The notes below the pieces were generated by a model that saw nothing but the letters and a program-made list of their open reading frames with translations, was not told where the DNA came from and searched no databases. From contig CM039120.1 in assembly GCA_022036555.1 (NCBI GenBank), positions 23,402,227 through 23,466,226 on the forward strand: 64,000 nucleotides of DNA, given 5' to 3'. Positions 9,945 through 21,855 of the stretch are shown here, one piece after another. The translations under genes were made by a program, and so were the position numbers. Numbering within the stretch: position 1 is the first letter of the stretch; each line of letters opens with the position of its first letter. This stretch comes from Microstegium vimineum (taxonomy: Eukaryota; Streptophyta; Magnoliopsida; Poales; Poaceae).

Positions 9945-12900
9945 CCTCTTTGCTCGTCCTCGAGTAAAGGTTAAAAGATAACAAGACTATGTTATTCAAA
10001 GTATAAAACAAACATAAAGATTCATTCAAGACATTTTGTCATACCAATGGGATATGTGGTATTGGCTAACATATATCCTTGAGAAGTTGAGAAATGGAAC
10101 AGCTCTCAAGGCAAATTCATATGTCCTAAATCATATTTTAGTACTTGGAGTTTTTGATAAATTTTTCAAAAGAAAGCACATAAGTCAACTTACTCCTCTT
10201 ATAGTACTCTAAGTCACTCAAAGTGTATGTTTCCTCACCAAGGCATAAAGAGGTTGCCTTCTTTGTATCTCCCTATTTCTAAATGGCTTATGTGGAGCTT
10301 AGGTAGGGATAAACAATGTAGCATACTTACCTTGCATATATTGTAAAGTCAAACTCCGGATCCAAGGAGAGAAATGTCATACTCTTAGATCAAGATGTGC
10401 AAGTGTGTGGAAACATGGCAAAATATCAAAACTCCTTTATATGATCTCTCTTTCCTAACTTATTTTTTTGAGACATAACTATCTTTATTTTTCTATTAGC
10501 TTTGATATGCTCATCATCATTTTTTTCTATGAGCTTTGATATGCTCATCAAATTTTTTTTTCTATATATATTATTATTATTATTATTCATAATTTTGCAT
10601 AGTTTATGTCTCATTTACTAGCACATACTAGAGAGAGGATTTTCTATTAGATCATGGAGCATGAACTATGTGGAAAATGTAAGGCATGTTTCTGCGTACT
10701 TCGAGTGTAGAAGCAGCATGTATATGTGGCGTGTACGTGATCTTGATCTTGGGAGCATGATAAGTCTCTCAACAAGGGTCACAAAACTTGACCAAACTCA
10801 ACACAAAGTAAGCAGCTTATGTAGAAAGCTTAAATCATGAAAGAGCATGTATGGTTTTGGTAGGAATTTTCTCACTATAGAGGAGTAGTGACATTATGGT
10901 TTTATGACGTTTTCAAAAGTTAATATCCAAGAACCTTAAATAGATAGGGTATGAATCATGAGCCGAGAACTATATCACATTAATCAACAACTTAGTCAAT
11001 ATGGTTCCCTATCAAGATATTTTCCCACTAGCATAAGCAAAAGCAAGAATTCATCTTTATGACACTTTTACCCTTTAAATGTCATAGATCATCTCACTTT
11101 TAAAAATTTTAATTTTGGATGCGATCTTCTTGTTTTATTCAATATTAAAAGGAATTTAAACTAAGTGAAAAGTTTCATGAAGGAATTGTTTTTATTTTTT
11201 TTATTTTTGAAGGGAAAGTGAATAAATAAATGAAAAGGTATAGAGAAAAGGGGAGAGACGTGGCAAACGAGTTAGACTTGAAGTTTGAATTTGAAGGGTG
11301 CTGACTGGTGGGTCCAGGCCCTAGAAGTGCATTCGGCCAAATGCCTTTGGAGCCGTTTGGCCACGGGGATCTCTGCATTTGAATCTCTTACCTCTGAATG
11401 TTGATGTGCTCCGAACTTCCTGATTTTTTGGCAAAAATATGATTCGGCCCGAATAAAAAAGGTAGCCGTTTTGGTCCAAATTTTTCTGGTATGTGTCATG
11501 GAAGTGTTTAGCATGGTTCAGTGATCCTTGTGATGTTTTGACAAGTTGGAGTTTCAAACGAACTCCCCCATACTTGTTTCAGAGCCTGCTGAATTCAGTG
11601 ACAGAGCAGACATCAAATGCAGGTGTTCTGCTGGGGTAAGATACCAGCAGAACCAAGAGTTTCATTTGTCATTGAGAGCTTTAGGCACGTGTTCATTGAT
11701 TCAAGAGTGACAGACTATCATGCCTAAGTATCTTGATGCTATAAAGGGCTAAGGTGATCCAAGGGAGAAGATGGAGAGAGAAGGTCCTTAGCATAATGGA
11801 TGACAAGCATCACTTCATGCTCTCTTCTATTAGGGTCATGATGTAGGTTATGCCGATGGCTCTAGAGGATTACTAAGGAGAAAGAGAGGCAAGGAGATCC
11901 TCTCTCTCAATGGTCGTGGATAAGCGTTTGAACTTTGCATTAGTGATAATGCGAAGATCATTAAAGCTATCTTCAAGATCGAGACGTGTCATTCTCTCCT
12001 TAGAAACTCTTTCTTCTAAGTTGGTACTGCTTTCTTTGGCAACAGCACATAGAAATTTTTCCATTTCGCTCTTCTTCTTGGTGGAACCATGGTGAGGTCA
12101 AGCAAGGAGAGAAGGGAAGCAAGAGGAGATGGAATTTCTACTAGTGGTGAAGAAGAACAAAGTGAGATGAGGAAGAAGGAGAGGGAGAGGTTAAGAAGAG
12201 AGAATTCAACGTCCTTCACCTCTATTTTTACTTGGATCATGCCGGAAACAGGATAGGAATGTCAGTCTAGCGCTCAGGAACAATGGGCATGGCTGAAGAG
12301 CCAAAACCACGTTCGGACCGAACGCTTTTTGAAAGATTTTGAACGAAGGAGCCAGGTTTCAAACTTAAACGGGTTAGGTGAGTCAGCTCGTGAAGTTTCG
12401 GGCTGATTGGGCCAAACATAGGTTCGGCCGAACCACTTAAGTGGCCAAATGGGTCGTCCTTTCACGAGGGGGAAGTCAAGGGTCAGGTGAGTCAGCTCAT
12501 GAAGTTTTGGGCTATTTGGCCCAAAGATAGGTTCGGCCGAACCACTTTAGAGGCCAAATGGGCCAATCTTTCACGAGGGGAGTCAAGGCTGAGTCTAGGC
12601 CATTTCTAAGGTCTTTTTTGAAATTTGAAAAAAAGTTAAAACATGTAGATTTTAGTTCTAATTTGGATTAAGAACAAAATCTATCATATCAATTTATTGC
12701 TCAGGAATTTCATGCTCATAGAAAACTTTAAGACGTTGGCCATTTACCTTTATAGGTGTTGCAGCCGTAATCTCGAAGCGTGACGCTCGTTGAATCATGA
12801 CATTGCTGATGACGAATGGTCTTTCTTCTGTGAATCGTCGCATTGTACTCAAACCCTTTTTCTCCATTCATTGCTTCTCTCTTGCAAAGGATTAGTGGAC

Positions 12901-14378
12901 AACATATATCCGAAGGAATTCACATATGATTCGAAGCATGGGCATTATTGTCATAGAAACAGAGGACATCTTTTATGCTATAGAAAAGTTGATTTCAGCA
13001 TTTTAGCACAGAAAGAGATGTCCCATCATTGTTCACCAATTTTTTAAATGTTAAGCAAGGTTGAGGCAAAGATCTGCAAGATTATTTCATTACTACCTCA
13101 ACCCTTGATTTGTCTCTATGAAAGATCTCATGACTTAACCACCAAAAATTTGAAGTTATCATGCATTGGTTAGTCCAAGAGCACAACCAATTTCCATATA
13201 AGTTTACTTTTGGTACATTAATCAAACTTGACACCATGTCTAATTTGATTAAGGAAAACTATTTAACCTAAGCACCACGCTTAAACTAAAGAGCTTATAG
13301 GAGTATGTACACTACTCACAAACCAAAGCATACTCAAAATAGAACTAGGAAGTATGAAGGCATAAAGAGATTCACTTAAAAGAGACAAGAGCATGGATGG
13401 TGAACCAGATAGCATTTGCATTTTTTATAATTTTTATTATTTATTTGACTAGAAATATGAGCAAGGTATAAAGAGAAAGCAAGGTAGAGACATCCAAACA
13501 AAATTAAGAATGAAGCATGTCATGAATTTCTTAGAGAAATCCACTCCCCCATACTTGGATTTTGCAACATTTTACAATGTGAAAATCCAAGTCTAGGATG
13601 TGAAATTTTCTTTTAAATGTGCTTCATTATTGAAGGATGTTTGGTTGGACATACCTTGTGTTTTGCTCCATCACTCTTTTTGTTCAAACCTGAAATGGTT
13701 AGTGACAAAAATACCTGAAGGAACAAATTCACAAATATTCCCTTAATCTCTTTTTACAAAGTCATTTTATTCAGTTTAGAATTTTGGGAAACTAGAAATA
13801 TATATTTTTTTTTTGTTTTTTTATATATATTTTTTAGCAAACTTTAATGGAAAAGAAGAAGACTTGGGTTAGCTCCCAAAAGTGCTTAATTTTAAGACAC
13901 AAGCTTGTCTTTGGGAAACCTTCAAGTTGTAACTTATGTTGGTGAAGCGGTTTCCCCTTCAACTCCAACATTTTCAAACCTATCCTTGAGACTAAAACCA
14001 CTATGAGATTTGCAAAATTTATGGTAGACAAACACATCTACAACCATCCTTGCAAAGATTTTTGAAACAAGAAGAATGAAGGGGTTGTAGATCATGTGTG
14101 TAGTCATGGTCGAGGGAAGGATTGATTTGGGAGATTTCTCATTTGAGCATGGATTTGATTGGAAGATCGGAGTATAACTTCCATGCTCATTGACATCATT
14201 CTCCCTTTCAAAGAATGGGTGAGCACTTTATTTCTCATGACATTTCAAGTCATTCTCAAGGCTTGAATGAGTCATGGCTGTTGGCGAGATTGACATTAGC
14301 TCACCCCGTGGATCAAGAACTGGTTTAGATTCTAACCCTTTGATGAGAGGTCGGGAAGACAAAATGGGTAGATAATCT
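9945..14378 (-). other. Non-coding internal region of LARD
   Basis: 4.4 kb of AT-rich sequence without a supported ORF, in the place where pol would be. It holds an (ATT)n microsatellite near 10570-10587, a T-rich low-complexity tract near 13799-13836, a 109-bp tandem repeat (12372-12590), and two internal copies of TTCGGCCGAA (12423-12432, 12532-12541) with imperfect copies near 11330, 11440 and 12311. Confidence 0.7.
12372..12590. repeat. Two-copy tandem repeat, period about 109 bp
   Basis: GGTTAGGTGAGTCAGCTC starts copy 1 at 12372 and GGTCAGGTGAGTCAGCTC starts copy 2 at 12481. Each copy includes GGTTCGGCCGAACCACTT and a TTTCACGAGGGG word. The copies differ at several positions. Confidence 0.8.
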
Positions 14379-14993
14379 TCACCTATTCATGAGAAGACTC
14401 TTCACTTCACTAACGGGTAAACACAGGAAGGCTCCCCTAGAAGTCATGTCAAGAATTTGTGCAGAATTTTTGCTAAGACCGCCATAAAAGTGTTGTAACA
14501 ATGTTGGCTCGGTTATAGCAAGATCAGGGCCAGATGATACTAGATCTAAGAGATGGGCCCATGCCATACCAAGAGGTTCTTTCTCCTTTTGTGAGAAAGT
14601 GATGACCTCTTTTCGAAGACGAACAACTCGAGGGGTGGGAAAGAAAGCTAGGCATAATTTGGAATGTAACTTTTCCCACTCTCCGTTTGCATCATCTACG
14701 TGGCGAAAATACCATTGTTTGGCTATTCCCATCAAAGAGAATGGAAATAACTTCCACTTAAGGGTACCTCGCCTCATCCCATACATGTGGACACATGAAC
14801 ACAATTGTTCGAAGTCACGTAGATGAGTGTAGGGATTTTCGTCTTCGTCCCCAGAAAAAGGTTTGTTCTGAACCATCCTTATGAGGCTTGGGCGAAGCTC
14901 ATAATGAATGTCTAATATAGTCTGAGATGAACTAGGTGGCTCCAACCTAGCGCCCGTTGGAGCACCATACTCGAAGAGAGGTGTTTGATCCAT
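14379..14993 (-). CDS. gag: Athila-type gag N-terminal fragment of LARD, 204 aa, open
   Basis: The start at 14993 (MDQTPLFEYGAPTGA) is shared with the gag of G1 at 43012. Residues about 75-180 contain the retrotransposon gag domain (LKWKLFPFSLMGIAKQWY; a Q-K-E-K-E helix; LLQHFYGGLS). The ORF has no internal stop, unlike the G1 homologue, which has one in the same region. It ends after KSLLMNR, where G1 continues, so the product lacks the C-terminal gag and all enzymes. Gag forms the particle that packages element RNA. An intact gag in an element without pol suggests selection for, or recent loss of, packaging; mobility would need enzymes in trans. Possibly a truncated remnant only. Confidence 0.8.
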   Translation of the reverse strand: MDQTPLFEYGAPTGARLEPPSSSQTILDIHYELRPSLIRMVQNKPFSGDEDENPYTHLRDFEQLCSCVHMYGMRRGTLKWKLFPFSLMGIAKQWYFRHVDDANGEWEKLHSKLCLAFFPTPRVVRLRKEVITFSQKEKEPLGMAWAHLLDLVSSGPDLAITEPTLLQHFYGGLSKNSAQILDMTSRGAFLCLPVSEVKSLLMNR

Positions 14994-15069
14994 AAGTGTG
15001 TATGTGGAAAGAAAGGTTTAAATGAAACAAGGATAATAGGACCAAAGGGTACTAGTTAAAAGCTACCAT

Positions 15070-15087
15070 TCCCCGGCAACGGCGCCA
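15070..15087 (-). other. Primer-binding site of LARD (tRNA-Asp type)
   Basis: TGGCGCCGTTGCCGGGGA on the minus strand, eight bases after the 5' LTR. It is complementary to the 3' end of plant tRNA-Asp (TCCCCGGCAACGGCGCCA), the primer type typical of Athila elements. Confidence 0.9.
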
Positions 15088-15095
15088 GAAATGCT

Positions 15096-16598
15096 TGTAG
15101 GTATTTCTTATGACTATTGGATAAATCCGCAAGCGCACAGATTATACCGATGTAGCACTTCAACGGGAGTATTTCAGGTATCGTATTTTCCTCAGGGAAC
15201 GATAGTGATCTAACTAGGATTAAAGATATGTCCTATGATGAATCAAGGGAGACTATGATAACTGGGTTGAGAGGTTCTATGTAGCAAAGATATCTAACAA
15301 GGCAAAGCTGGTTATACTAGCTTTATCAGCCCTTCTCTTGTAGGAGGCGATGGGATAGTTCAGAAAGAGAGCAAAACTCTAACCGGACTGCGCCATCATG
15401 TTGTATTGAGGCCTTACCTTTTAAGAACTTATCTCACACACGTGGTGGAATATGAAGACTAGATAGAGCTATCACCTTCTACTAGGATCCACAAACAATC
15501 CGCGCGATAAGTGGTTTACAAAGGCAATATCTAGTCTAGACACCACGTCTACACTATTCTTACTACTTTAACCCTACGTTAAGGCTAAAGCACTCTACTT
15601 AAAGTAAAGCGATGAACAAGCATGAAAAGGTGTATAACAGCTAAATCAGATTTCGAATATTAATTGCTATAAATAACTCGGATGTATCACTTACAAGTGC
15701 TGAACTTACAAGAGGATCGCATCCGCTGAGGTAGAGCTCCGGAGAAGATTCCCGACAGATCCGGGGCTTTCTCCAGAAGACTTCCCTCACTCTCCTCCAT
15801 CTAGCATAGCACTACTACTAAGGAGTAGTTTCTCCAATGAGGCATGAGTGAGAGTGAGGGCCTAGGGTCTATTTATAGCTAGAGGTGGAGTAGGGGCTAC
15901 TCTGGTGCCACGTCAGTGATCCGCGCCACCTCCATCAGCCACTGTAGGATGAAACCGTCATTGTAACCGTCCTAAATCAACGGAGGAGATCAAGTGGATG
16001 CATGGCGGCATGCAGGAAGTCGGTGGGGAGCTGGAACCAGCATATGGTGATTCGGCCGAACCCTATGGCAGGTGGGCCCTGCCACTTTTCTTCTAGAAGC
16101 TGACCCCACTGGTCAGGGGCCTGTGGGTGGTCTCTGGCCCCACCTAGGCATTCGGCCGAATGCCTTTTGTGGCCAAATGGGCTCATCTTTCGCAGGTGGC
16201 TTCTAGACGTAATGCCCATCATGATGGTGTATGCCTTGTGCACATTTGCCATACTTGGAAATATGTCATGTTGGGCCTATGGATCCTTGTGTTTTGAATC
16301 TGGACCATTGAGAGGTGAATATACTTGGATCCAAGGGTAGAGAGTATTCTTGAGGGTGTTACATGGATCATGGGGGCTAAGGATGCCAAGTGGGTCCATA
16401 GGGTGGTCGGCTGACCCCCTAAGTGGGCCCACTGGCTCCCAAAAGACCACATTTGTCATTACCTGCATCAAATAGTCATGGGACATGTGGAACTAGTTAT
16501 TGGGTAAATTATGTTCATGCTATTCTTGTTTTCCTTTGAATATGAGGATGTTGACGGTGTTTTGATGGTGATAAAATAGCTTGTAATTACCGTCAACA
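15096..16598 (-). repeat. 5' LTR of LARD
   Basis: 1503 bp, reverse orientation, from TGTAGGTATTTC to ACCGTCAACA. TATAAATAG on the minus strand at 15869-15877. TTCGGCCGAA at 16051-16060 and 16151-16160. Highly similar to 8430-9928, with scattered, mostly transition differences. Confidence 0.9.
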
Positions 16599-17680
16599 GT
16601 GCTCGGAGAGTGGTTTTAATCCAAAATTGTTCATATCTTTGTTTTGATGGGAGGGCGAGTACTGCGTCTTTTGACTTGAGGCGCCCTAAAATCTTTTGTG
16701 ATCGTTGGTTGTTTTTCGTCGTTAGGATTCTCAGACTAAAGGGTATTTGGCAAGACGTTTTGTGTCGAAGGCACGGTTAACTTTTAGTCAGGGGTTTTCC
16801 AAGATATGTAGGCGATCAGGACGAGTGCTATGGCTGAATGTAATGGAAAGTTTTACCTTCTCGAGAGAGATGAGAATAGCGAGCGTGATAGCGACCCCCT
16901 GCCGATGCTCGAGGTTGCTTCGACGCCGGACTGTCGATGGTTTCTGGTGCCTTGTTTGCTGAGATGTAGTCGTCGTCGTTCCCCCGACCATCCTCTCAGT
17001 CACCCTTTTTCTTCTTTACCCACCTCCTGATCAAACCTCCTCCAAGAAACTTCTTTGCAAGATTACAATCCATGAGAAGGTGTTTGACCGGGGACACATG
17101 GTTCGAACAAGGTTGTTCTAACAACTTCTCGAAGTGGACGTCGACCTGCGTGTTGAGTTGCCCTCCTTTCTTCTTGGGAAACGATGCCGACCATGTCCTC
17201 GCGAGTGGCGTGGTTTGTTGTAGGGTCGTGCGGTTCCCTCTTTGTTCCGAGCTCTTTATGTCCCGGTTTGCGTCCGATGTACCTCTGGGAGTAGGTTGGT
17301 GGTCGATAAAGTGACAGGACTCGCGTTACGTGTATACGTGGCGAAAGGCAACATGGTCTCGCGGGATCTAGGATGGGACGCTGGTTTTTGCAAGTGTTGT
17401 GCCGTCCTCCTTTGTGTGGGCGTTGCCTGTCGCTGTTATCATTATTGGCCTGCAAGCGGTCATTACTTCTAAAACGTGTAGCCGTTTGACTGGAGCGCGA
17501 TCCCTTGGGGTGCCCACCTTGGTTCCTTTCGGGCAGAACTCACGGGTGGTTGCGCCTTACGGGCACCAGAGCTGGTTCCAGCACTCTGACAGACCGAGCT
17601 ATTTGTTTTTTCGGACGACAGCGTGGTCTGAGAGGGTGCGTATTCCCCCGCGGAGCTTCTTTTCTTTGGGGGTCGCAGCC
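16599..17680. other. E1 internal non-coding stretch
   Basis: Continues E1 after LARD; together with 8275-8429 it separates antisense gene 2 from the leader ORF. It contains only short, unconvincing ORFs on both strands (for example 17063-17455 on the minus strand, 130 residues, no recognisable domain). Confidence 0.5.
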
Positions 17681-20578
17681 TGTCACACTCGTTTTTAAGA
17701 ACAAAACAAGTGCATAAAAGGCTCATGTGCACCTCAGGAATAGTCGCACATATGAGTTGACAAATTATAAAAGTACCATCACAGTGCTTATTACATAGCG
17801 AATACATATTCAATACAGAGTCTTAAACAAATAAATCCTTAACTAAAGAACGTCTTGTGCGGAAGCTCTACAAGGGACTGATTGACTGGTTGACTCCAAC
17901 TCTAGTACTCATTGCGGTAATCATCAACCCAATCTTCATATTTGGTGTTTGAATGCAAGGGTGAGCACATATGTACTCAACAAATATAACACGGGTTCAT
18001 GAAGCTCAAAAGGTTATGCATGGTTCATAGCGGTAAGCATTTTAAGTAGATCAATTTCATATTAATTATTAATAATTACCAAGGTAATGCATAAGCTCAA
18101 ATATCCATGATTATAAAGTAAATGACAATTATACAATAAATAAATAATACTTGCATAAGCCACATAGAAATAAGAACCCAATAATTCTGTGAGTTTTCCA
18201 AGCCGCTCGTGTCCGTGAGCACGACTATCATGATAGTTTTTAACTCTGATCAGAGGTGTACAACTTTACCCACGAGTCGTGTTGCCCAGATGCCCAGGTT
18301 TATAACTCCCAAAACACTGCCGAGGTGAACGGACAGGGTACACTATGAAACCTTTCAAGGGTTCGTCTAACAAGTTAGGGCCGCTAGGTTTCCATGGCAA
18401 GCAGATGTAGAGCTAACCTGTCTACGGTCACACTCCTTCACGGCTATGCCCATAGATTAGGAACCACAATATACCCATCTCGGTACGCCCCTTTCGCGCC
18501 ATAAAGGTAACCACTGAACGAGCTAGAAAAGGTCCCCATACTGAGCTAAAGTCAGAGTCATATAGCCCCCGTGGTTGTATTGTATATCCAGATTTTGCCG
18601 GCAGATAAGCTCTTATATTCCAGTGTTGCTAAAAAGCGAGTTTTATCATTATTGCATATAGTCATTAACAAATTAAGATCATGTATATTCAGTTTGAGCG
18701 CTAGCAATACTAATCATATATGGTGGATCAAAACATAGGTGTCAATGTATTCAGGATAACAAATCACTAGGATCAACCTATGGTAAACAAGGAATATCAT
18801 ACATATGAATTATATTATTTGTGAATAGGACAACAAGGATAATCCCATGTTATACTTGCCTTCTTCGAAGAACTCCTGCTGATCCTGCTGGTCTTGATCA
18901 AACAAAGGCTCAGACTCTTCAACCGGTTGCTCAACGTCTATACCCGATCATCAAACAACACCATACAACCAACGTACAAACATACACAAAGCAAACAAAG
19001 CTAAAATTAGAACAGTACATCAACAGTAATAAAACAAGATGAAAAGTTTATAAAACTAATATACGTATCGCTACAATCACATCGACGTTTCGTGCACAAA
19101 AAACGGAGCTAAAACGACTAAGTTATGAATTAAACAAGTTTTCCAATACAAAGTTATTAAATTAAATCTAATCACGAAATTATAATGTTTCAAAATTAAC
19201 TAACAGTAGCACTAACATGTAGATAATTTTATTACGAATCTAACGCAACTTGAACGGATCAAAACGGATTTAAAATGAGAAAGATATGGGGTTTTGAAAT
19301 TGAGTGGCAATTCTGTAAATATTGATTTTCATTTTAAGCACCATGGCTGGCGGGTTGAGACTCAAACTTTTCCAGGGTCTCTTTAGCAAATAAGCCGAGG
19401 GGAATGGGTATCTTCAATTCTCGCGCGTCGATCTCAGATTCGACAGCTCCGATAGAAGGGGAAGGAGAGGGAAGACCTGCCAGCCGGTTACAGAGTGAGC
19501 GCGGCGGTGCTCCATTGATTCTGGCGACGAGGTCGTCAGCGCGGGCGATTCTCGGGCTACAGTCCACAAAAATAGAAACCGAGAGCACCAGGAGGTAGAG
19601 GAGACGAAGGAGAGTTCACCTGGGTACTTCGTACGGCTGGAGAGACAACGGGAGGAGTGGCGACTCGGTGGGGCGGCTTCGGTCACCCTGCGATCGGTGA
19701 CAAGGCTGTGAGGGAAACAAAACGCGAAACCGAGCACTAGAGGGAGTTTACTGGTTACCTCTACTTTCTCCAAAGGGAGAGAGAGGACTAGTAGAAGGAC
19801 TAAGGGGCTCCGTGACCTTCGATGGCGGTGGCGGACGGAGCTGGACAGCGCGGAGGCGTTGCGGTTGGGTTCCAAGGTTACGGCGCTAATAGATGGAAAC
19901 AAGGAGCATAAGAGATGCGGAGAGAGGTTAGCAAGGGCAATCCTGAGCGGATTAAGGAAAAATCCCAAGAAACCAGGAATATGAAGACACGTGTGTGGCA
20001 GAGTCGCTGCTGACTCGGGCAAAACAGAGGGGAAGACAGCGCTGACGAGTGGCCCCGCGCTATCAGGAGCTGAGGGAAGAAGGCAAGGCCTGCTCCTGCG
20101 CTGGATCTTGGGCCGAGGGAGGATGAGCCGCGCGGTGGGGAGAAAGGGGAAGGGGGGAAACTGCTGCGCAGCTGGGCCTCGCGGTCGAAGTGGGCCGAGG
20201 AGGGACAAGCCCAAGCTGAAGAGAAAGGAGGGAGAGAAAGAAAAGGCAAACTGGGCCAAGCGCTGGTAAGGCCTTGTGGGCCAGAAAGGAAGAAGGAGGG
20301 AGGAGGAGAAAATAAAGGATTTTTTTTTCCATTTTTCAGAACTCATCTTTGAACTTTCTTTTGCAAAATCTTTTCAAAACCAGATTTTAAATACTTTTCA
20401 AAATCACCCATTACAAAACAACAATTGCACCAGCATTGAATGCAAAAACATGTTGCCACATGATAAATTTTAATTTCACCAAAACATATATGTTTTAATA
20501 ATATTAAATGCATAGTAGTAAAAGCATAATTAAATAAATTTAGCCCTTTTCAAAACAATGCAAATTTTGGGTGTTACA
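17681..20578 (-). mobile_element. Solo LTR of Tekay/Del type (reverse), 2.9 kb
   Basis: Ends are TGTCACACTC and GGGTGTTACA, an imperfect inverted pair typical of chromovirus LTRs that begin TGTAACACCC. Flanks CAGCC (17676-17680) and CGGCC (20579-20583) form a target duplication with one mismatch. The length near 3 kb fits Tekay-type LTRs. No PBS, PPT or internal genes are present, so recombination between two LTRs has removed the rest. A 310-codon open frame on the minus strand (19414-20346) lies inside the LTR and is low complexity (Ser/Pro/Leu); I do not regard it as a gene. Confidence 0.7.
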
Positions 20579-21802
20579 CGGCCTCGGCGAACTGTCGCGC
20601 GAGCGCAGCAGCAGCTATATTCGGTCATCTTTTTGCTACAGTTGGTGGAGCATTGTTGTCCTTGATGATGCGGCGTTGTACCCTTCGAGTTCGGACCTGG
20701 GAATCGGCCATGGGTCGGGGGTCTGGTAACCATTCAAGAAGGGCGTGCTTGGTGTCGGTTCGATGTGGGACCCCACTGAGCCTTTCTCATCGGGGACGTA
20801 TAGCGCCGAGGATGGCGTGCGGCGAGACGCGAGCTTCCTGATTCTCAAGGACAATTTCGTCGTCGCCCTCATTGAGGTCGCGCACAGTCCCTTCGGGAGC
20901 TGGCTCCGTTCTGTCATACGCGAAACCTTCCCACGATAAGGCCTTGTTACCTTTGGGTGCGACACGCTCGGCTGTTGCGCCGTCGTCCCCGCTAGTGTCG
21001 ATCGTCCTTAAGGAGACGATCTGCTCGGCGATAGGGGAAGCGCGGATGAGATCAAAAGGATATATTGTCAGGACATTTTCCTGTAGCGGCGTGCCTCCGT
21101 TGGTCTAGATGGCGGTCTTTATGCAGGAAAGTACCCATCCCTGTGTGTGGTCAGGAGGGAACCGCCGCGCCCTGCGACCTCCTCTGGCCCGCCGGTGTGG
21201 CATTTGTTTACAGGGGAGCGATCGTTCGCTAGCTTTCGGGTATGGTTTGTCCGAGGCATAGTATGTCATTGGCCTGGTAGCCGGCCTCATACTTACATCA
21301 GTCTCGGAGGGGAGGTCATCACTACGCCCCTTTCCACCTTGGTGCCCCTCCATTGTTGCGGTGATGGCCCGAAGTGAGCATCGTGCGGTAGTGTTGCATC
21401 ACCGTCGGGGATGGGGTCCGACTCCAAGAGGTAGTCATATTGAGAACGCACAAATCGTAGCCCGACATGTTCGGCTGCGTAGTCGGGTTCGTCGTCGTAG
21501 TCGTCAGAGTCTCCCACGCCATTCGTAAACGTCTCGAGTGGGTGGGGTCGTCTGCCGTTGTCCCGGCCGGTGTCTTCCCCATAGTTGGGAAGGGTAGTCC
21601 CGGTCCCTTGTGACCCGGAAGGCTTCGCCGGTGCATTCGTGCGAGGAGTCAAGAGGTCCTCGTCCGGCTTGACCAGGACATCGGTGTCCTAACCCGGTGA
21701 GGACATCACGCAGGTGAGGGTCCCATCTAGGGAACAGGCAAGCTCCAGGCTCCCGAAGCGGATGATGGGGAGCACGGGGTTGCTATCGTTGTGGGAGGCC
21801 AT
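20579..21802 (-). pseudogene. E1 leader ORF in gag position, unrecognised
   Basis: The first ATG after the PBS is at 21802 (MASHNDSNPVLPIIRFGS). The frame meets a TAG at 21689-21691 and then stays open to 21293-21295, with an acidic stretch (DSDDYDDEPDYAAEH). The stop there lies within CTGATGTAAGTATG, so a splice donor GTAAGT may remove it. Further left an open acidic frame (LNEGDDEIVLENQEARVSP) continues to a TGA near 20790. I do not recognise a gag domain or zinc knuckle. It may be an element-specific protein of a non-autonomous Tat derivative. Confidence 0.45.
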
Positions 21803-21835
21803 TTGGAGCCCTTAAGGCGTCGTGACACGCGATGC

Positions 21836-21853
21836 CCCCTACCTGGCGCGCCA
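21836..21853 (-). other. Primer-binding site of E1
   Basis: TGGCGCGCCAGGTAGGGG on the minus strand, two bases after the LTR end ACACCGACA. This sequence type is common after LTRs of RIRE2/Tat elements in grasses; I cannot confirm the tRNA from the sequence alone. Confidence 0.65.
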
Positions 21854-21855
21854 AC

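Larger units (their letters stand above)
8430..16598 (-). mobile_element. LARD: complete non-autonomous Athila-type Gypsy retrotransposon
   Basis: Two LTRs (8430-9928 and 15096-16598), a PBS, a PPT and a perfect 5-bp target duplication GTGCT (8425-8429 and 16599-16603) define a complete 8.17-kb insertion in reverse orientation. The only ORF is a 204-residue gag fragment at the 5' end. The other 4.4 kb have no protease, RT or integrase. The LTRs and gag are related to G1 at 41544, which does encode pol. By eye the two LTRs differ at roughly 3 percent of positions, so the insertion is fairly young. It lies in E1, just after antisense gene 2. Confidence 0.9.

Noticed and set aside
15070..15087. 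Possible tRNA-Asp gene
   Set aside because: Only the 18-base 3' end is present, next to an LTR; it is a primer-binding site. The same applies to 42917-42934.
17063..17455. 130-codon minus-strand frame in E1
   Set aside because: No recognisable domain or composition signal; kept only as part of a non-coding E1 stretch.
19414..20346. 310-codon open frame on the minus strand
   Set aside because: Lies wholly inside the Tekay-type solo LTR, low complexity, no domain; a GC-rich chance frame.
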